From Spinacia oleracea (Eukaryota > Streptophyta > Magnoliopsida > Caryophyllales > Amaranthaceae), in contig NC_079492.1 in NCBI RefSeq assembly GCF_020520425.1, positions 2,914,001 to 2,978,000 on the forward strand: a stretch of 64,000 bases of DNA, read 5' to 3'. A model generated the notes under the pieces. It was not told the DNA's origin. It did no database searches and saw nothing but the letters and a program-made list of their open reading frames with translations. Position numbers and translations under genes: made by a program. This document shows, in pieces, positions 1 through 11,500 of this stretch (the stretch's first letter is position 1; each line of letters opens with the position of its first letter).

Positions 1-172
1 TAAGAGTTGGGAACCATAGATTTTCGATCACTATTTAGTTGTATATAAGCCAAAATACATTACTAATCCCTTTCTCCTTGGTTTTTCATGCTTCAGAGTA
101 TATCAACATTTGCACAGATCGAAAAGAACATGAACCAACCAGTACTGATCCTGACCAGTACTCTACTACGTA

Positions 173-500
173 CTCCCTCCGTCCCGGAATACTCGACCCG
201 ATTTGACCGGCACAGAGTTTAAGAGACTTGAATTGACTTATTTAATTTAATAGGTAGTAGTTGATAGTGGAGTATTATTTTAATGTAGTTAGTGGGAAAT
301 GTGTAAAGGGGTGGGGTTGGGGGAGAGTAGGGGTTGAATTTTTAATTATTTTTTGTATGGAGTAGGGGGTAGGTGGGTTAATAGAGGTGGAGTGAGAAAT
401 AATATAATATTGTTAGAATATTTCTATTTTTAGAAACAGGTCAAGTATTAAGGGACGGCCCGATAAGGAAAACAGGTCAAGTATTCCGGGACGGAGGGAG
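173..500. mobile_element. Stowaway-like MITE, copy 1
   Basis: The element is 328 bp and non-coding. It begins CTCCCTCCGTCCCGGAATAC and ends in the inverted complement, and TA dinucleotides flank it at 171-172 and 501-502. This terminus and the TA target duplication are the signature of Stowaway MITEs mobilised by Tc1/mariner transposases. A near-identical copy lies at 6811-7143. Confidence 0.9.
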
Positions 501-729
501 TATAAGACATCCACAATCCACAAACATCAACATATTCTCGCAATTACCAACAACACACACTTCAAATCCAAGATCATAACACAACGAATCATCTACTCTC
601 CAACAACAACTATTCAACATCACACTACATTTAAACCTTAGCTTATAATTCAAGATCCTCCAAATGGTAACTAATATTGGTTAGCAAATTAAATAAATTT
701 ATTTCCTGGGGCCTTGTACAGTCGCCCAC

Positions 730-1685
730 AGGGCTGTTAAAAAATGACCCGATCTGAAAGTGACCCGAAAAAGATACACACATTTATCCGTATGAATTAG
801 AGGTGATCAACATTCGGGTCAGGCCGGGCTTTAACACAAAATATCATGCTCAATCCCATAAATTTGGTTCGGGCCGAAAAGGATTTTTCGGGTCGTCGCG
901 GGTTTTGTCTAAAAATGCATATTTTAGGCTACCAACACCACAAGAATTTGTATCTTTAACGACAACCTAATTACGACGGGTCAAAAATCCCGTCGCAAAA
1001 GCCTTTTGCGACGGGGCTAACAACCAAACAATGACGGGAATAACCGTCGCAAATGTCTTTTACGACGGGTTTACGACGGATTTACGATGGGATTTTCTAT
1101 TAACGACGGCCCCCTTTTATGACGGGTTCGCGACAGGAAATTCCGTCGTTAATCAATGATTATTGACCTTTCGCAACGGGATTTCCCCGTTGTTAATAGT
1201 ACTATTTCTTGTAGTGCAAAAGTCCAAAAATCGTACTTTCGGTCTGGTCGGGCCAACGGGGAGGGGTATAGTTGATTAGGTCTAGTATGAACACAATAAT
1301 CCGATAGGGCTGTAAAAAATTGGCCCGATCTGATCGAGATCCAACAAAAATCAAAGTAACTCGAAAAAAATTCACACATTATATCCGTATGAACTAGAGG
1401 TGATCAAAACTCGGGTCGGGCCTGACTTTAACACAAAAAATAATGTCCAAATCAATAAATTTTGTGCGGGCTTTGCAGGCCGAAAAGGGCATTTCGGGTC
1501 GGGATCGGGTTTTGGTCTAAAGTGCATAGTTTAAACCCGTACCTTTTCGGGTCGGATCAACGGGCTGAGTTATCGTTGATCAGGTCTGGTATGAACACAA
1601 TAATCACGTACAAAGCATAATCCAATTATACCTGAACCGATTATTCTCGATCCGTAACCTACCGATGACCCGATATGACAGTCCT
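730..1685. mobile_element. Tandemly duplicated TIR element (AGGGCTGT ends)
   Basis: The left end AGGGCTGT and the inverted right end (AGGACTGT read on the minus strand) bound two direct copies of a unit of about 295 bp rich in CGGGTC motifs. Copy 1 is 730-1305 and is interrupted by a CACTA element. Copy 2 is about 1306-1604. Both copies share the GAACACAATAATC end. No coding capacity is visible and no target duplication was found, so the superfamily is unassigned. Confidence 0.6.
936..1216. mobile_element. CACTA (En/Spm-like) MITE nested in copy 1
   Basis: The element is 281 bp. Its left end is CACCACAAGAA and its right end, read on the minus strand, is CACTACAAGAAA. It is flanked by a 3-bp CAA duplication at 933-935 and 1217-1219. 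Subterminal ACGACGGG-type motifs recur in both orientations, as expected for CACTA transposase binding sites. The second copy of the host duplication lacks this insertion, which confirms the boundaries. Confidence 0.88.
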
Positions 1686-1690
1686 ACTTG

Positions 1691-2213
1691 TTCTTATTCT
1701 GTTACTGGGTATATATGCCAAATCTGGATACCTCAAACGGTGAGAAACCTAGAGATGATGGTTATAGACGACATAGGTTACTTCATATTACAGCAAGCAT
1801 AAAACAGACACATTGGTCTACCCCATGCAAAGAGAAACATTTTCCAAAGCAAAATGCAAACAATATATGCAAGCTGACACTGTGCCATACTACTAATATT
1901 ATGATTTTGAGGAATAATACTATATAGTATACACATATTATATGCTCATATATAGTCAAATATGTATGTACAAATTACTAATGCAGTCAACTATTTTGCC
2001 ACCGTTATTACACGAATTCAAGGGAATTTCACACAACAGAAAATATACTATTATAAAAATATTTCATAATAAAAATATTCAGATTTTTCGCCAACTTGGT
2101 TATATTGTATTGTAGTATTGTGGACATAAAATTTATTCGTACGTTTTTTTTGTTTTCATTCATCTTCTTGGTAGCTAGCATATATTTGGAAATTACTCTT
2201 TTCTTTAATGAAT
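1691..2213. other. Intergenic, no gene seen
   Basis: This is AT-rich DNA. The only open frames are short and have no recognisable domain. I see no RNA gene or repeat boundary here. Confidence 0.6.
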
Positions 2214-2225
2214 AAATGCATCACT

Positions 2226-2400
2226 ATTCCAATTGCATGTTGGTTCAATGGTGATTAGAGATGAACTTGATAGGAAGGACTCGTGTTCGGTCACCCGCAA
2301 CAATAATTGAGAGGAGACTGAAACCTATCCACCCAGAACTAGTCCTGAATCCGGATTAGCCCTAAGGGTGAACCGAGTGCTAACATCGAAAAAAGAAAAA
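2226..2400 (+). mobile_element. tRNA-derived SINE, copy 1
   Basis: The element is about 175 bp. It has a box-A-like segment (TGGTTCAATGGTGATTAG), a box-B-like segment (GTGTTCGGTCACC) about 40 bp later and an A-rich tail. It is flanked by the 12-bp duplication AAATGCATCACT at 2214-2225 and 2401-2412. The body matches, in opposite orientation, the copy at 17271-17438. This structure is that of a Pol III-transcribed plant SINE. Confidence 0.85.
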
Positions 2401-2412
2401 AAATGCATCACT

Positions 2413-4389
2413 TATATTGAGTGACTAATTTTAATTCAGACAGCAGAAACATTAAGCAATTTAATATGATACTTACACAATTATACTCAGATCAAAATTT
2501 AAAGAGGGTCGTAGCTAAAAATAAATTTCAAACCCTCAACCCCTAACAAATTAAGATATGCCACTGCTTTCATTGATCGACGCACTTACCAATACAAACT
2601 TTTTACCCCTAAATTTTCCAATTGTCTATTATTAGAAGTTATAAAAAGTTGATATTATGAAAAATACATCGTAACTAAACCAACAACATACTATAAAATA
2701 ACATATACTTTATTTTTTATATATTAGTAGAAAAAAGTCAAGTCAAAATTAGCACATAAATAATGTAAAAGTCCGAGTAGTGAATTTATTCAGAAACGGA
2801 GCAACCTACACAAGTACACACAAGCGAATGTCACCATTTTCAGACTTGAAAACAATAATCTAAATCTAAATGGACGACCTTACTTGAACACGATCTGGTT
2901 TATGGGATCATACTTATGTATTCTTGAGCTGTAACAAAAAAAAAATCTGATACATAGAAATAGAATAAACACTAGAAAATAAGAGTTGTTTGTGTAGTAA
3001 TTAAAAATATAAAAATTAATAATGATGATCTATCTTAGGTAACTAATTAATTATTTTTTCTTGAGTGACGTAGAGATGATGAAAGATCCGAAACTGGTCG
3101 GTGCAACCTTTTATTCCCATTTTAAGAGATTCTTGGGACCTGCAAATATTACCCAAACAAAATTATGAAATTAAACTTAAAATTATATTACGAATAATTT
3201 ATGAAATTAAAATCAAAAATAAAATCAAATTAAAATGATGAATAATTAATCAGCTGTCATTTGGTAGAATCTAAGTCAGCTCATCGTGGCAATGCTTAAA
3301 TCTTTGTACTCTCCTAGTTTAAAAATATATGATCGAGTACTAACTAAATTGCATTGTTAAATCATACTAGTACAATGTCAAAGAATTCAAATATTCTTAT
3401 GTTCCGATCCTTGACCGTGAGTACGTATAACATTGACCGTTGTTATTCGTTACATGCGCGTTTTTTGTGACAATGTACTTTCTATCTGTAGATTTGATGG
3501 GAGAATATACTTCTTGAATTAAAATTAAAAAATACCTCATGCTAATGTTTAATAAGGTTTATGAATAAGACCAGATCAGACGAAAAGAAAACAAATTGGG
3601 TTGAACTCTAAATTCTAAACGCTTTTCCAATGAATTTTAATGATCTTGCTTTTATATAAAGAGGTTTAGGCAACTTCACTATCTAAAAGTAATTAACTAG
3701 ATATTCCATCTAAAACTAAACTAAAAAAAGTGGCATTTTCCACTCCTTTTTCTTGTTATTGTTAATCATACATTGATTTAATTGCAATGGATTAAAAAAC
3801 CTTCAAACTAAGCAAGAAGTGTCTTTATAACACATGCAACTATATATTGGTTTTCTATAGGTATACTCATTGGGTCTGAATGAGCTACAAGGGCATTACA
3901 GTGACGGGGAAAGAATTATCGGTCATTTTTATATACAAGTATCAATCATTGTCCTTAATCACTTCTTATATACCAAAATTTTGCTAGTTAAATAGACCAC
4001 TTTTGTTTATTTATATCAATGCTAATTAACAAACTTTGACTATATATCTTTGACATATGTATTAGTTAAGATTATGAAACTTCTCATCATCATTGAGTAC
4101 CATTATAAAATTATTGGTCAATAAATAACTAATTAGTCACCTACAATATATTAATTAGTTTGAAATGGAGAGTGTGTATGATTTTAATTTAATAAAACTT
4201 ATGATAGATAATTGACAAACTCAATGTAAATTAATTTTCTAATTAAGAATTATTCCATTCAGCTTACATGTCATATGAATACACAAACTATTATTGCAGC
4301 AATTTGCAACCTTTATCACTTTCGTTTAATTATTTATTGATATGATTGATAGAGAAACTTCCTCAAAACAAAAAAAACAAAAACAAAGA
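2413..4389. other. Intergenic, 3' side of the WOX gene
   Basis: This is about 2 kb of AT-rich sequence. I found no convincing ORF, RNA gene or bounded repeat. The part next to 4390 should include the WOX 3' untranslated region, but I see no unambiguous poly(A) signal. Confidence 0.6.
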
Positions 4390-5998
4390 TTAAGCACATA
4401 CTAGGAAGTAACTCTCTCCATGTTGTAAGCTTTGAAGAGAAATCCCAAACTCATTGAATGGCACAGGAACACCAGAAGAGTGCACCAATATTACTTCTTC
4501 CCCAAACATTGCTTTCATGTCAAACGCGCCGCCCGGGACTTGCGTTGCTACACCATTTAGAAACACCGTTATAATCCCTGCAATTCCAAACCATCCAATT
4601 AACTACATTAGCTAACAATATACTACGTAAGAAGATAGAACTAGCTAAGGTAATTACAATACAAAAATATAAAAAAATTGTTTGCCCTAATTCACTTTTC
4701 TTTGAAAGAATCAAAAATAAAATTGCATAATAAATGAACAATATGAATTTAGGGCAAACAAAATAGAAGAAAATCAAATATCGACACAGGTTAGTCATCT
4801 CAACTAAGCAGGTCTACGCTTAATCCACTCCCAAACATTTTACAGCCGATAGAGTTGGTTCAACTATGTGACCTTCAAGTCAGATTCTCCATCAACTCTA
4901 TCAACTTGTGTTAGTTGATTCTACTTTATACTTAAGTACGTAGTTAGGTTGAATTAATATAGAATTTTTTAGGGATAAAAAATTATAATAATTCGCACTC
5001 CCTCCGTCCCTGAAAGATTTCCACAAGGCTAGCCGGTCTTTCACCTAGGGGCGGAGGGAGTAGCGAATGAGTGAATGAAGTTAAGTTCACAGCCGATGGA
5101 ATTCAAACTCTGTGACCTTCGAGTCAAAAGGTGAGTTTTCCATATATATATTCTACCAACTTATGTTGGTTGATTCTAGCTACTTTATACTTAACTAGGT
5201 TGAATTATTATAGTATTCTCATATTGAAAAACTATAATAATTCGTACTCCCTCCGTCCCTGAAAGTTTTCCCCAGACAGTGTTTTAACCAGGGACGGAGG
5301 GAGTAGTGAATGAAGGAATGAAGTTAAGTTAAGTTAAGTTTACCCGATTGAAAGTCGATGTTGGAAGAATTCGAAGAGCGATGATCCATTTGATGATTAG
5401 TAGAATTAACTAAATCCATTTGACCAGAATAATTACCAAAAACATCATCAACAACACCACCACCATAATCACAAAAAGTGGTAGAAGAAGAAGTAGAATT
5501 ACATGGTGCAAAGCATGTAACACCACTAGAAGAAGAAGTTGGTATTGTGCATGTACTAGTAGTACGATGATGCCCTAAATCAAAATAACCCGGGTGAGGC
5601 GGTGGTTGTTGTGGTGGTGTCTGAGTTGGGGTGGCGACGGAGGCGGCAAGAGAGGCTTGAAGCTGGCGTTGGCGGCGGCGAGAGCGAGAGCGGCGGTTTT
5701 GGAACCAATAAAACACATTAGCATCACCAACAGCACCAAATTTCTCAAGGAGTTTTCGAATTCGGACGGTTTCTTCCTTGGGTGGGTTAACCATACCACT
5801 ATTGAAAATGGATTCTAAGATGAGGATTTGCTCCGGTTTGGGTGTCCACCGTGACCGAACCGGCTCGCCGCCGCTGGTGGTGGTGCTGGTGCTGGTTCTA
5901 TCTCCTCCTCCTTTACTAGAAGAAGAAGTAGATGCAGTAGTTGTTGTTGTACTAATGTTGTTGCTAGTAGTTTTAGTAGCTTGATGATGATCTTCCAT
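4390..5998 (-). CDS. WOX11/12: WUSCHEL-related homeobox protein, WOX11/12 type
   Basis: The gene encodes a nuclear transcription factor of the intermediate WOX clade. In other plants WOX11/12 promote adventitious and crown root founder-cell identity downstream of auxin. Exon 1 is 5344-5998 and exon 2 is 4390-4577. The junction is phase 1 (CGG|GTAAAC to GCAG|GGATT), giving 280 aa, close to the family's usual size. Residues about 48-112 form the homeodomain, with a long loop containing [10 protein letters not shown] and the helix-3 motif [20 protein letters not shown]. The N-terminus is Ser/Thr-rich and the middle is Pro/Ser-rich. Exon 2 supplies the conserved C-terminus (ITVFLNGVA, then [11 protein letters not shown]), which identifies WOX11/12 rather than WUS or WOX4. 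No WUS-box is seen, as expected for this clade. The 766-bp intron contains a tandem duplication with two hairpin elements. Confidence 0.95.
4998..5060. mobile_element. Hairpin mini-Stowaway 1 (63 bp)
   Basis: The sequence CTCCCTCCGTCCC is followed after a short spacer by its imperfect inverted complement GGGGCGGAGGGAG and then TA. Only Stowaway-type termini remain, with almost no interior. On the left the dinucleotide is CA instead of TA. Confidence 0.7.
5247..5303. mobile_element. Hairpin mini-Stowaway 2 (57 bp)
   Basis: This has the same architecture as the 63-bp element. CTCCCTCCGTCCCTG pairs with CAGGGACGGAGGGAG, and TA flanks it at 5245-5246 and 5304-5305. It sits about 40 bp from the WOX splice donor and would form a stem in the pre-mRNA. 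Confidence 0.75.
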
Positions 5999-6561
5999 GA
6001 GTAAAGCTTAATTAATTGTATGAGAATATAATTTGGGGAGATTTAGAGAATTTTGGGGGAACAAGTATGAACTATGGAATGAGAATGCACATGATAGTGC
6101 ACACTACCCTAGCTTCACTTAATAATAACTACTGTTTTAAAAAGGGAATAATGGTGCATGTCCTTGTAATTTTTTTTTTTAATTTATTCACCTTCCACAT
6201 TGCTATGTATGTTCCCTTTACTTCACATTAAATATTGACACGTGTACATAAGATCTATTTGTTCGCTGCTTAAACTAAACGGTGAACAAGAGTACACAAT
6301 GAGCATAGAAAAAAAAATATATTTGTGTAAAAGAATATGGTATTACGATAAAATCATAAAAGAATCCGTAACACAATGCCAAAAAAAAAAAAAAAAAATC
6401 TCTCATTCTTTTACAAATTTTCACATAGTTCGTGAATTGACAATTGTGTTTTTCTTTTCATCTTCAAATAAAAAAACTTCTTCTAATGAGTTATATTTAA
6501 AATAATTAATGTAGTCATTCTTTAACTTACTCGGTAATGTTACAAAACCGACAACACATAT
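5999..6561. other. Upstream region of the WOX gene
   Basis: This AT-rich DNA should hold the WOX promoter and 5' leader. I cannot name a TATA box with confidence. Poly(T) and poly(A) runs occur near 6170 and 6380. No other gene is visible. Confidence 0.5.
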
Positions 6562-6790
6562 TCTTATTTAAAGATGGTGTACATATAATAAATATTGTGT
6601 ATTCGAGTATAAGTGAAGTGAAAATGTATAAAGTACGTTATTCCAGTATAATATAAAAGGTTATCTATATTTTTAGTGAAAATTTTAAGCTTTAGTAATA
6701 ATTATCTCTTCAAAATAACTAATACGGAGTAATGTATAAAAGTAACTATGTAACCCTTTAAAATGTTTATCCATAAAATAACAAATTACA
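6562..6790. repeat. Decayed relative of the GTGTACAATA palindromic-end element
   Basis: GGTGTACATATAATAAATAT is followed by an AT-rich body that aligns by eye with the interior of the element at 36991-37274. Shared words include TTATCTAT, TTTTTAGTGA and TCTTCAAAAT. The second terminus is not preserved, so the boundaries are approximate. Confidence 0.45.
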
Positions 6791-6810
6791 TCATAAAAAA
6801 TTAAAAATTA

Positions 6811-7143
6811 CTTCCTCCGTCCCGGAATACTCGACCCGGTTTGGCCGGCACAGAGTTTAAGGGACTTGAATTGACTTATTTAATTTAATAGGTAGTAGTT
6901 GATAGTGGGGTATTATTTTAATGTAGTTAGTGGGAGGTGGGTTAAGAGGTGGGGTTGGGGGAGAGTAGGAGGTTGAATTTTTAATTATTTTTTGTATGGA
7001 GTAGGGGGTAGGTGGGTTAATAGGGGTGGAGTGAGAAATAATATAATATTGTTAGAATATTTCCATTTTTAGAAACAGGTCAAGTATTAAGAGACGGCCC
7101 GATATATAAGGAAAACAGGTCAAGTATTCCGGGACGGAGGGAG
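6811..7143. mobile_element. Stowaway-like MITE, copy 2
   Basis: The element is 333 bp and nearly identical to 173-500. Terminal inverted repeats CT(T/C)CCTCCGTCCCGGAATA and TA duplications at 6809-6810 and 7144-7145 define it. It has no coding capacity. Confidence 0.9.
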
Positions 7144-7145
7144 TA

Positions 7146-7456
7146 ATCAAACTACGTTAAAAGTTATAAAAAAGGATCAAGTTAAGATCTTTTGAACATA
7201 CAAATAGTCGCTTTTAAAAGAACATGCATACCATAGTGATTTTAAAGTAAAGAACTTGTAAGTTTGATCCAAAAAGTCACACAGAAATATCTTTTAAAAA
7301 AGAAGGGTGTGCGTTTAATTTTTTTTAATCTAAAAATATAAATCTATACTTTATTTATATACTACATATTGCCTTTCAATATTTCTCTAAGAAAAAAACA
7401 TGTGGCTATCGATAACTAAGGATAGGGTGTATCAACACGTTATCTGGATGATCAGC
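7146..7456. other. Intergenic, nothing recognised
   Basis: This is AT-rich sequence between a Stowaway copy and a minisatellite element. I find no supported gene or site. Confidence 0.6.
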
Positions 7457-8104
7457 CACACCATCAACTTGATTGTGTGACGCGCGCGCGCAATTCCCTC
7501 GCACGCAACTATTACGAAAAAAATTATTAATTGGTGTTACTTGTCTTTCTATGTTGGAGTTACTTATACATTGTATTTGATGTTACTTTTCTTGTTTTAT
7601 TGCATTTCCTTGAATTTCATGTTAGAGACTCCCTGTATAAAAAGTACAAAGTTTATAAACTACAAAATTACAAGGTTTATAAACTATTAAAATACTAACC
7701 CTGAAACTATAAAACTATAGAAGTACCTTGACTAAAATTATAAAAGTACTTACTCTTAATCTATAAACTATAGAAATACCATGACTAAAACTATAAAACT
7801 ACATCACCTAAAACTATAAAACTACATCACTAAAACTATAAAAGTACCTTCCATGAAACTATAGAACTATAGAAGTACCTTGACTAAAACTATAAAAGTA
7901 CTTCCCCTAAATCTATAAAACTATAGAAGTACCTTGACTAACACTATAAAACTACCTCCCAAAAACTATAAAAATATCTTCCATGAAACTATAAAATTAT
8001 AGAAGTATTTAAAGTAAACTATTAAAATATTTGGCCTAAAAAACTATAAAATTGCTGGTTTATAAGTGTGAACATGTCACACCCATCAAGTTAATGGTGT
8101 GACT
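7457..8104. repeat. Minisatellite bounded by palindromic inverted repeats
   Basis: The outer 25-26 bp (7457-7481 and about 8076-8101) are inverted repeats of each other, and each arm is itself near-palindromic (CACACCATCAACTTGATTGT at the left). Between them, about 7640-8055, is a variable tandem array built on ACTATAAAACTATAGAAGTA and CCTTGACTAA words. A short CG dinucleotide run follows the left arm at 7481-7491. This looks like a non-autonomous mobile element with an internal VNTR, but no target duplication was identified. Confidence 0.65.
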
Positions 8105-8586
8105 GGTGACATATAAAACTTTAGGTAGGAGCAAAGTGATACTTGGTACAGTACATACAAAAATATAATAGCGGGAACCTATAACTATTTATGGTAAGTG
8201 GCAAATATAAAGAGACAACCAAAAAGGACAATGTGCGAAACTTTAGGGACTGATCAAGTATCTTTTTATTAATAAATTGATTTTAGACATCCCTAACCTT
8301 GTTAACACGAAGAAGTCACTACAGCTAATAGATTTTCCTGTCAAAAGAATTTACAATGAAGATTCAAATGAAGTAAGAGTTAAAGAAAACCATTCATTTA
8401 AATCTATCTAAAACATCCATATACTAAAACTCAGAGCTCAGTTCTCTGACCAAAAACACATCCATTCCAACACTAATCTAAAAACCTGCATAGCAACTTC
8501 AACAAAGTAATTCCAGAGCAGAAGAAAGGAACAGACATCGGCGTATTACCCTGTACAAAAACGGTCATTGCACACATTTGCGCTAC
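8105..8586. other. 3' flank of the TDP2-like gene
   Basis: There is no ORF of note. The part next to 8587 presumably contains the 3' untranslated region of the minus-strand TDP2-like gene. I see no bounded repeat. Confidence 0.5.
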
Positions 8587-11500
8587 TTAAAAATTACTGG
8601 TAATGGTCAAAAGCAAACCAAAATGATCACTAGGAAAAACAGGAAGTATCAATTCTTGAATCTTGTTCTTCAGTTTCTTCTGCTTGCTGAATGTTACACC
8701 AGGTATTGCATCAGTTCCAATCATATCTATACTGGTAATCTTGAAATCAGTCAGACTGCAAATAAACCTGTCAAGCCGTTTCTGCAACAACCGGTTTCCA
8801 GTCAACATTTTGTTTGACTTAGTATCGTAAGTCCATCCTATCTCGGCAGGTCTAAGTCTCTCCCAAGCATCGAACCATCCTTCAACGTACGGGAAATGGC
8901 CATCGAGTTTATCATCCCAGTTCATATCACCACAGAATATGACATTTGGGTATCTTTTCAGAATATTTATGGCCTCTTTTGCCTGGTTGACTCTTTCTTT
9001 GCTGTTCATTTGATCCCATGTTGGGGGTCCCGGTGTAGGACTCTCGAGATGGCTAGTAGCAATCACGAGCGTCTTGTTCTGATTCACTTGGATTTCACCT
9101 ACACTCAGTTCTCTGCCCATTGCTGAGTAGCTGAATTTCTCACATCTGAATGATTTTACTGGAAGTTTGGTTAACTGCAGAGAGAATTACTGGATTGTAG
9201 ATTATAAAATGAAGAGAAAATCATCGGATTATTTATTTTGTAAAGAAATCATTGGCTAGTAGCCGTAACTCTGACCAACCATGTTCATCGGGCAAAAGTG
9301 TACAACAAGCAGTCAAGCAGAGACAATGAATTAACAGGTCAAGTGGCAAATTGGCAATAGATAAGCCAGAAAGTTGTAACAGACTACAGAGTAGCAATAA
9401 GCAACTAAACGATACAAGATCCAGAAAATGCAGAGAAAATCATCGGATTATTTAGTTTATAACGAAATCATTGGTTAGTAGTCGTAACTCTGACCAACCA
9501 TGTTCATTGGGCAAAAGTGTACAACATGCAAAGACCATGAATTAACGGTCAAGTGGCAATAGATAAGCCAGGAAGTTGTAACAAACTACAGAGTAGCAAT
9601 AAGTAACTAAACAAGGCTAAGCATGATTTGAGCTTGGCTTTATCTGGTGATGGTTGGAGAGTAGGGCCTAAGTATAGCATCGGTAGCATATATTCTGATT
9701 TTGGTTGGGCAAGGTCGTAAAGTGCACCGGAGTAAAATGGTATGGTGTAGGCTTTCTATGCCTAAAGAATAGGTACATCCTATGGTTAGCTATACAGACA
9801 ACGCCACGATTGCAACGCCTTCAGATAAGCAATACTGATTTGTGTACCATTTGCAACAAAGAGGTGGAATCTCACAGCCACTTGTTCTTTAACTGTGATT
9901 ATAGCAAACAGGTTATACAACATACCAAGGAATGGTTGAGATTAGAGCTGAGACCACTGATTTCTTCGCTCTCCTTCGTTGGATAAGTAAGAGATCAAAA
10001 AAATCTCGGTTTTGGAAGCAAGTTTGTAGTGCAACAATTGTTGCTGCTGTTTATATGATTGGAATGTCAGGAACAAGGCTGTGTGGGAACATAAGGTGAC
10101 TAGTGTTGGTGCTGTTACTAAAGACAAGACAGTTAGAATTAGGAGTATGGTCAGCAAGAAAATGTCCGAGTCTGACCAGGCATGGTTTGTATTGTTGGTC
10201 ATGTGTTAGTTTTGTGTGAAGAGGGTCTTATTGTTGTATTTTGAGACTTGGGGATGGAAGAGTCCCTCCTAGAAGGTTGTTCCCCACAAGTACTCTGTTT
10301 TGTGCTTAATGCTAATAAAAATTCATCTTACTTACCAAAGAAAAAAATAAGCTACTAAACGATACAAGATCCAGAAAAGCTTACGAATCAGATGGTTACA
10401 ATGTCACAACACATGGAAACCGCATAAATTCTACCAGTCAAGACTCAAATCAGTCAATCAGGTCGGTTTTGGGTCGGGCATATTCAGGCACAGTATAAGT
10501 CATTTTTCTAATCGTTTAGGGTCAAACCATTAATCAGCGACATTTAACAAGGAATTATAGGTTTCGGGTAGAATTTTGTGCTCTAGACCTTAAATTCTGG
10601 GAGGGAGGGGGTCATTAGCAGGTTTTGGACTTTTGGGTCACGAGTATTGAAACAAACAATGCTGAATAAAGGAGCATCAAATAAAAGTTAATGTAAGGTC
10701 AATCCAAAGCAGCATGCCAGCATATGGTAAGATAAAAATGGAACTTGTGAAGAAAAAAAGATGGCAAACCATTTCCGAGTTCTATTCTGCTAGCATAACC
10801 GTAAACTTGTAACGTAAAACCATTTCTGTTGGAAAGGTGAAAAATAAATCACCTGCATGCAAAAGTACGCCCCAGAGGCTGCCATTTCGTACGAGACAGA
10901 ACAGCAATATTTCTTCCACCACGTAGATCTCCGGAAAATGTCATAGATACCAGGAGTAACCTCCTAAAAATCCAAAGAGAAACAAATTACAGATGCAAGA
11001 AATGAACAACACAGCCTTGTTATGAAATAGTGAAGTGCACAAAATGAAACCTGAAAACAAATAATATCTGGAGAGTGCAGCTTAATTAGGTCACCAATTG
11101 CTTGCATCCTCTTATGCACCTCTAAGTCTTCTCTGAACCAGACATTGTAAGAAAGGATCTTTATCACACCTGAAACTTCTTCAAGTTGAGCATCTTCAGT
11201 GAATTCCTCGGAAAACGACTCACTATCTATTTTGGCCTTTCCAACCTTCTCTTGGTCTAAGCTATATACAGAATCTGAAACAAAAATCAATATCATATAT
11301 CAATTTTATACCGAATCCACGCCACAGTTACAGTTGGTATCAAAATGAAGTATATTCGCTAGGATTTGCATGGTTGCATTGTATGAACTGAGGGGAGCAT
11401 AGGAAAAGCAAGTAAGTGGCCGGTAAGAATTACCCTTGCACCAATGTAAGACAACACACTTTTTAACACCATGACTTCCATCGAAATATTTGTGACTATT

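Larger units (their letters stand above)
4843..5340. repeat. Tandem duplication inside the WOX intron
   Basis: Two diverged direct copies of about 250 bp (about 4843-5090 and 5091-5340) each start with ACAGCCGAT. They continue through GTGACCTTC and TTGATTCTA, and end with GAATGAAGTTAAGTT. Each copy carries one hairpin mini-Stowaway. The second copy runs to within a few bases of the splice donor at 5342-5343. Confidence 0.8.

Noticed and set aside
5575-5984. Plus- and minus-strand frames overlapping WOX exon 1 (68-74 aa)
   Set aside because: They are shadows of the Ser/Thr- and Gln/Pro-rich coding sequence. Only the frame with the homeodomain makes sense.
7640-8055. Regularly repeated words considered as a CRISPR array
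   Set aside because: The units are AT-rich, variable and contiguous without unique spacers, and the genome is a plant's. It is a minisatellite.
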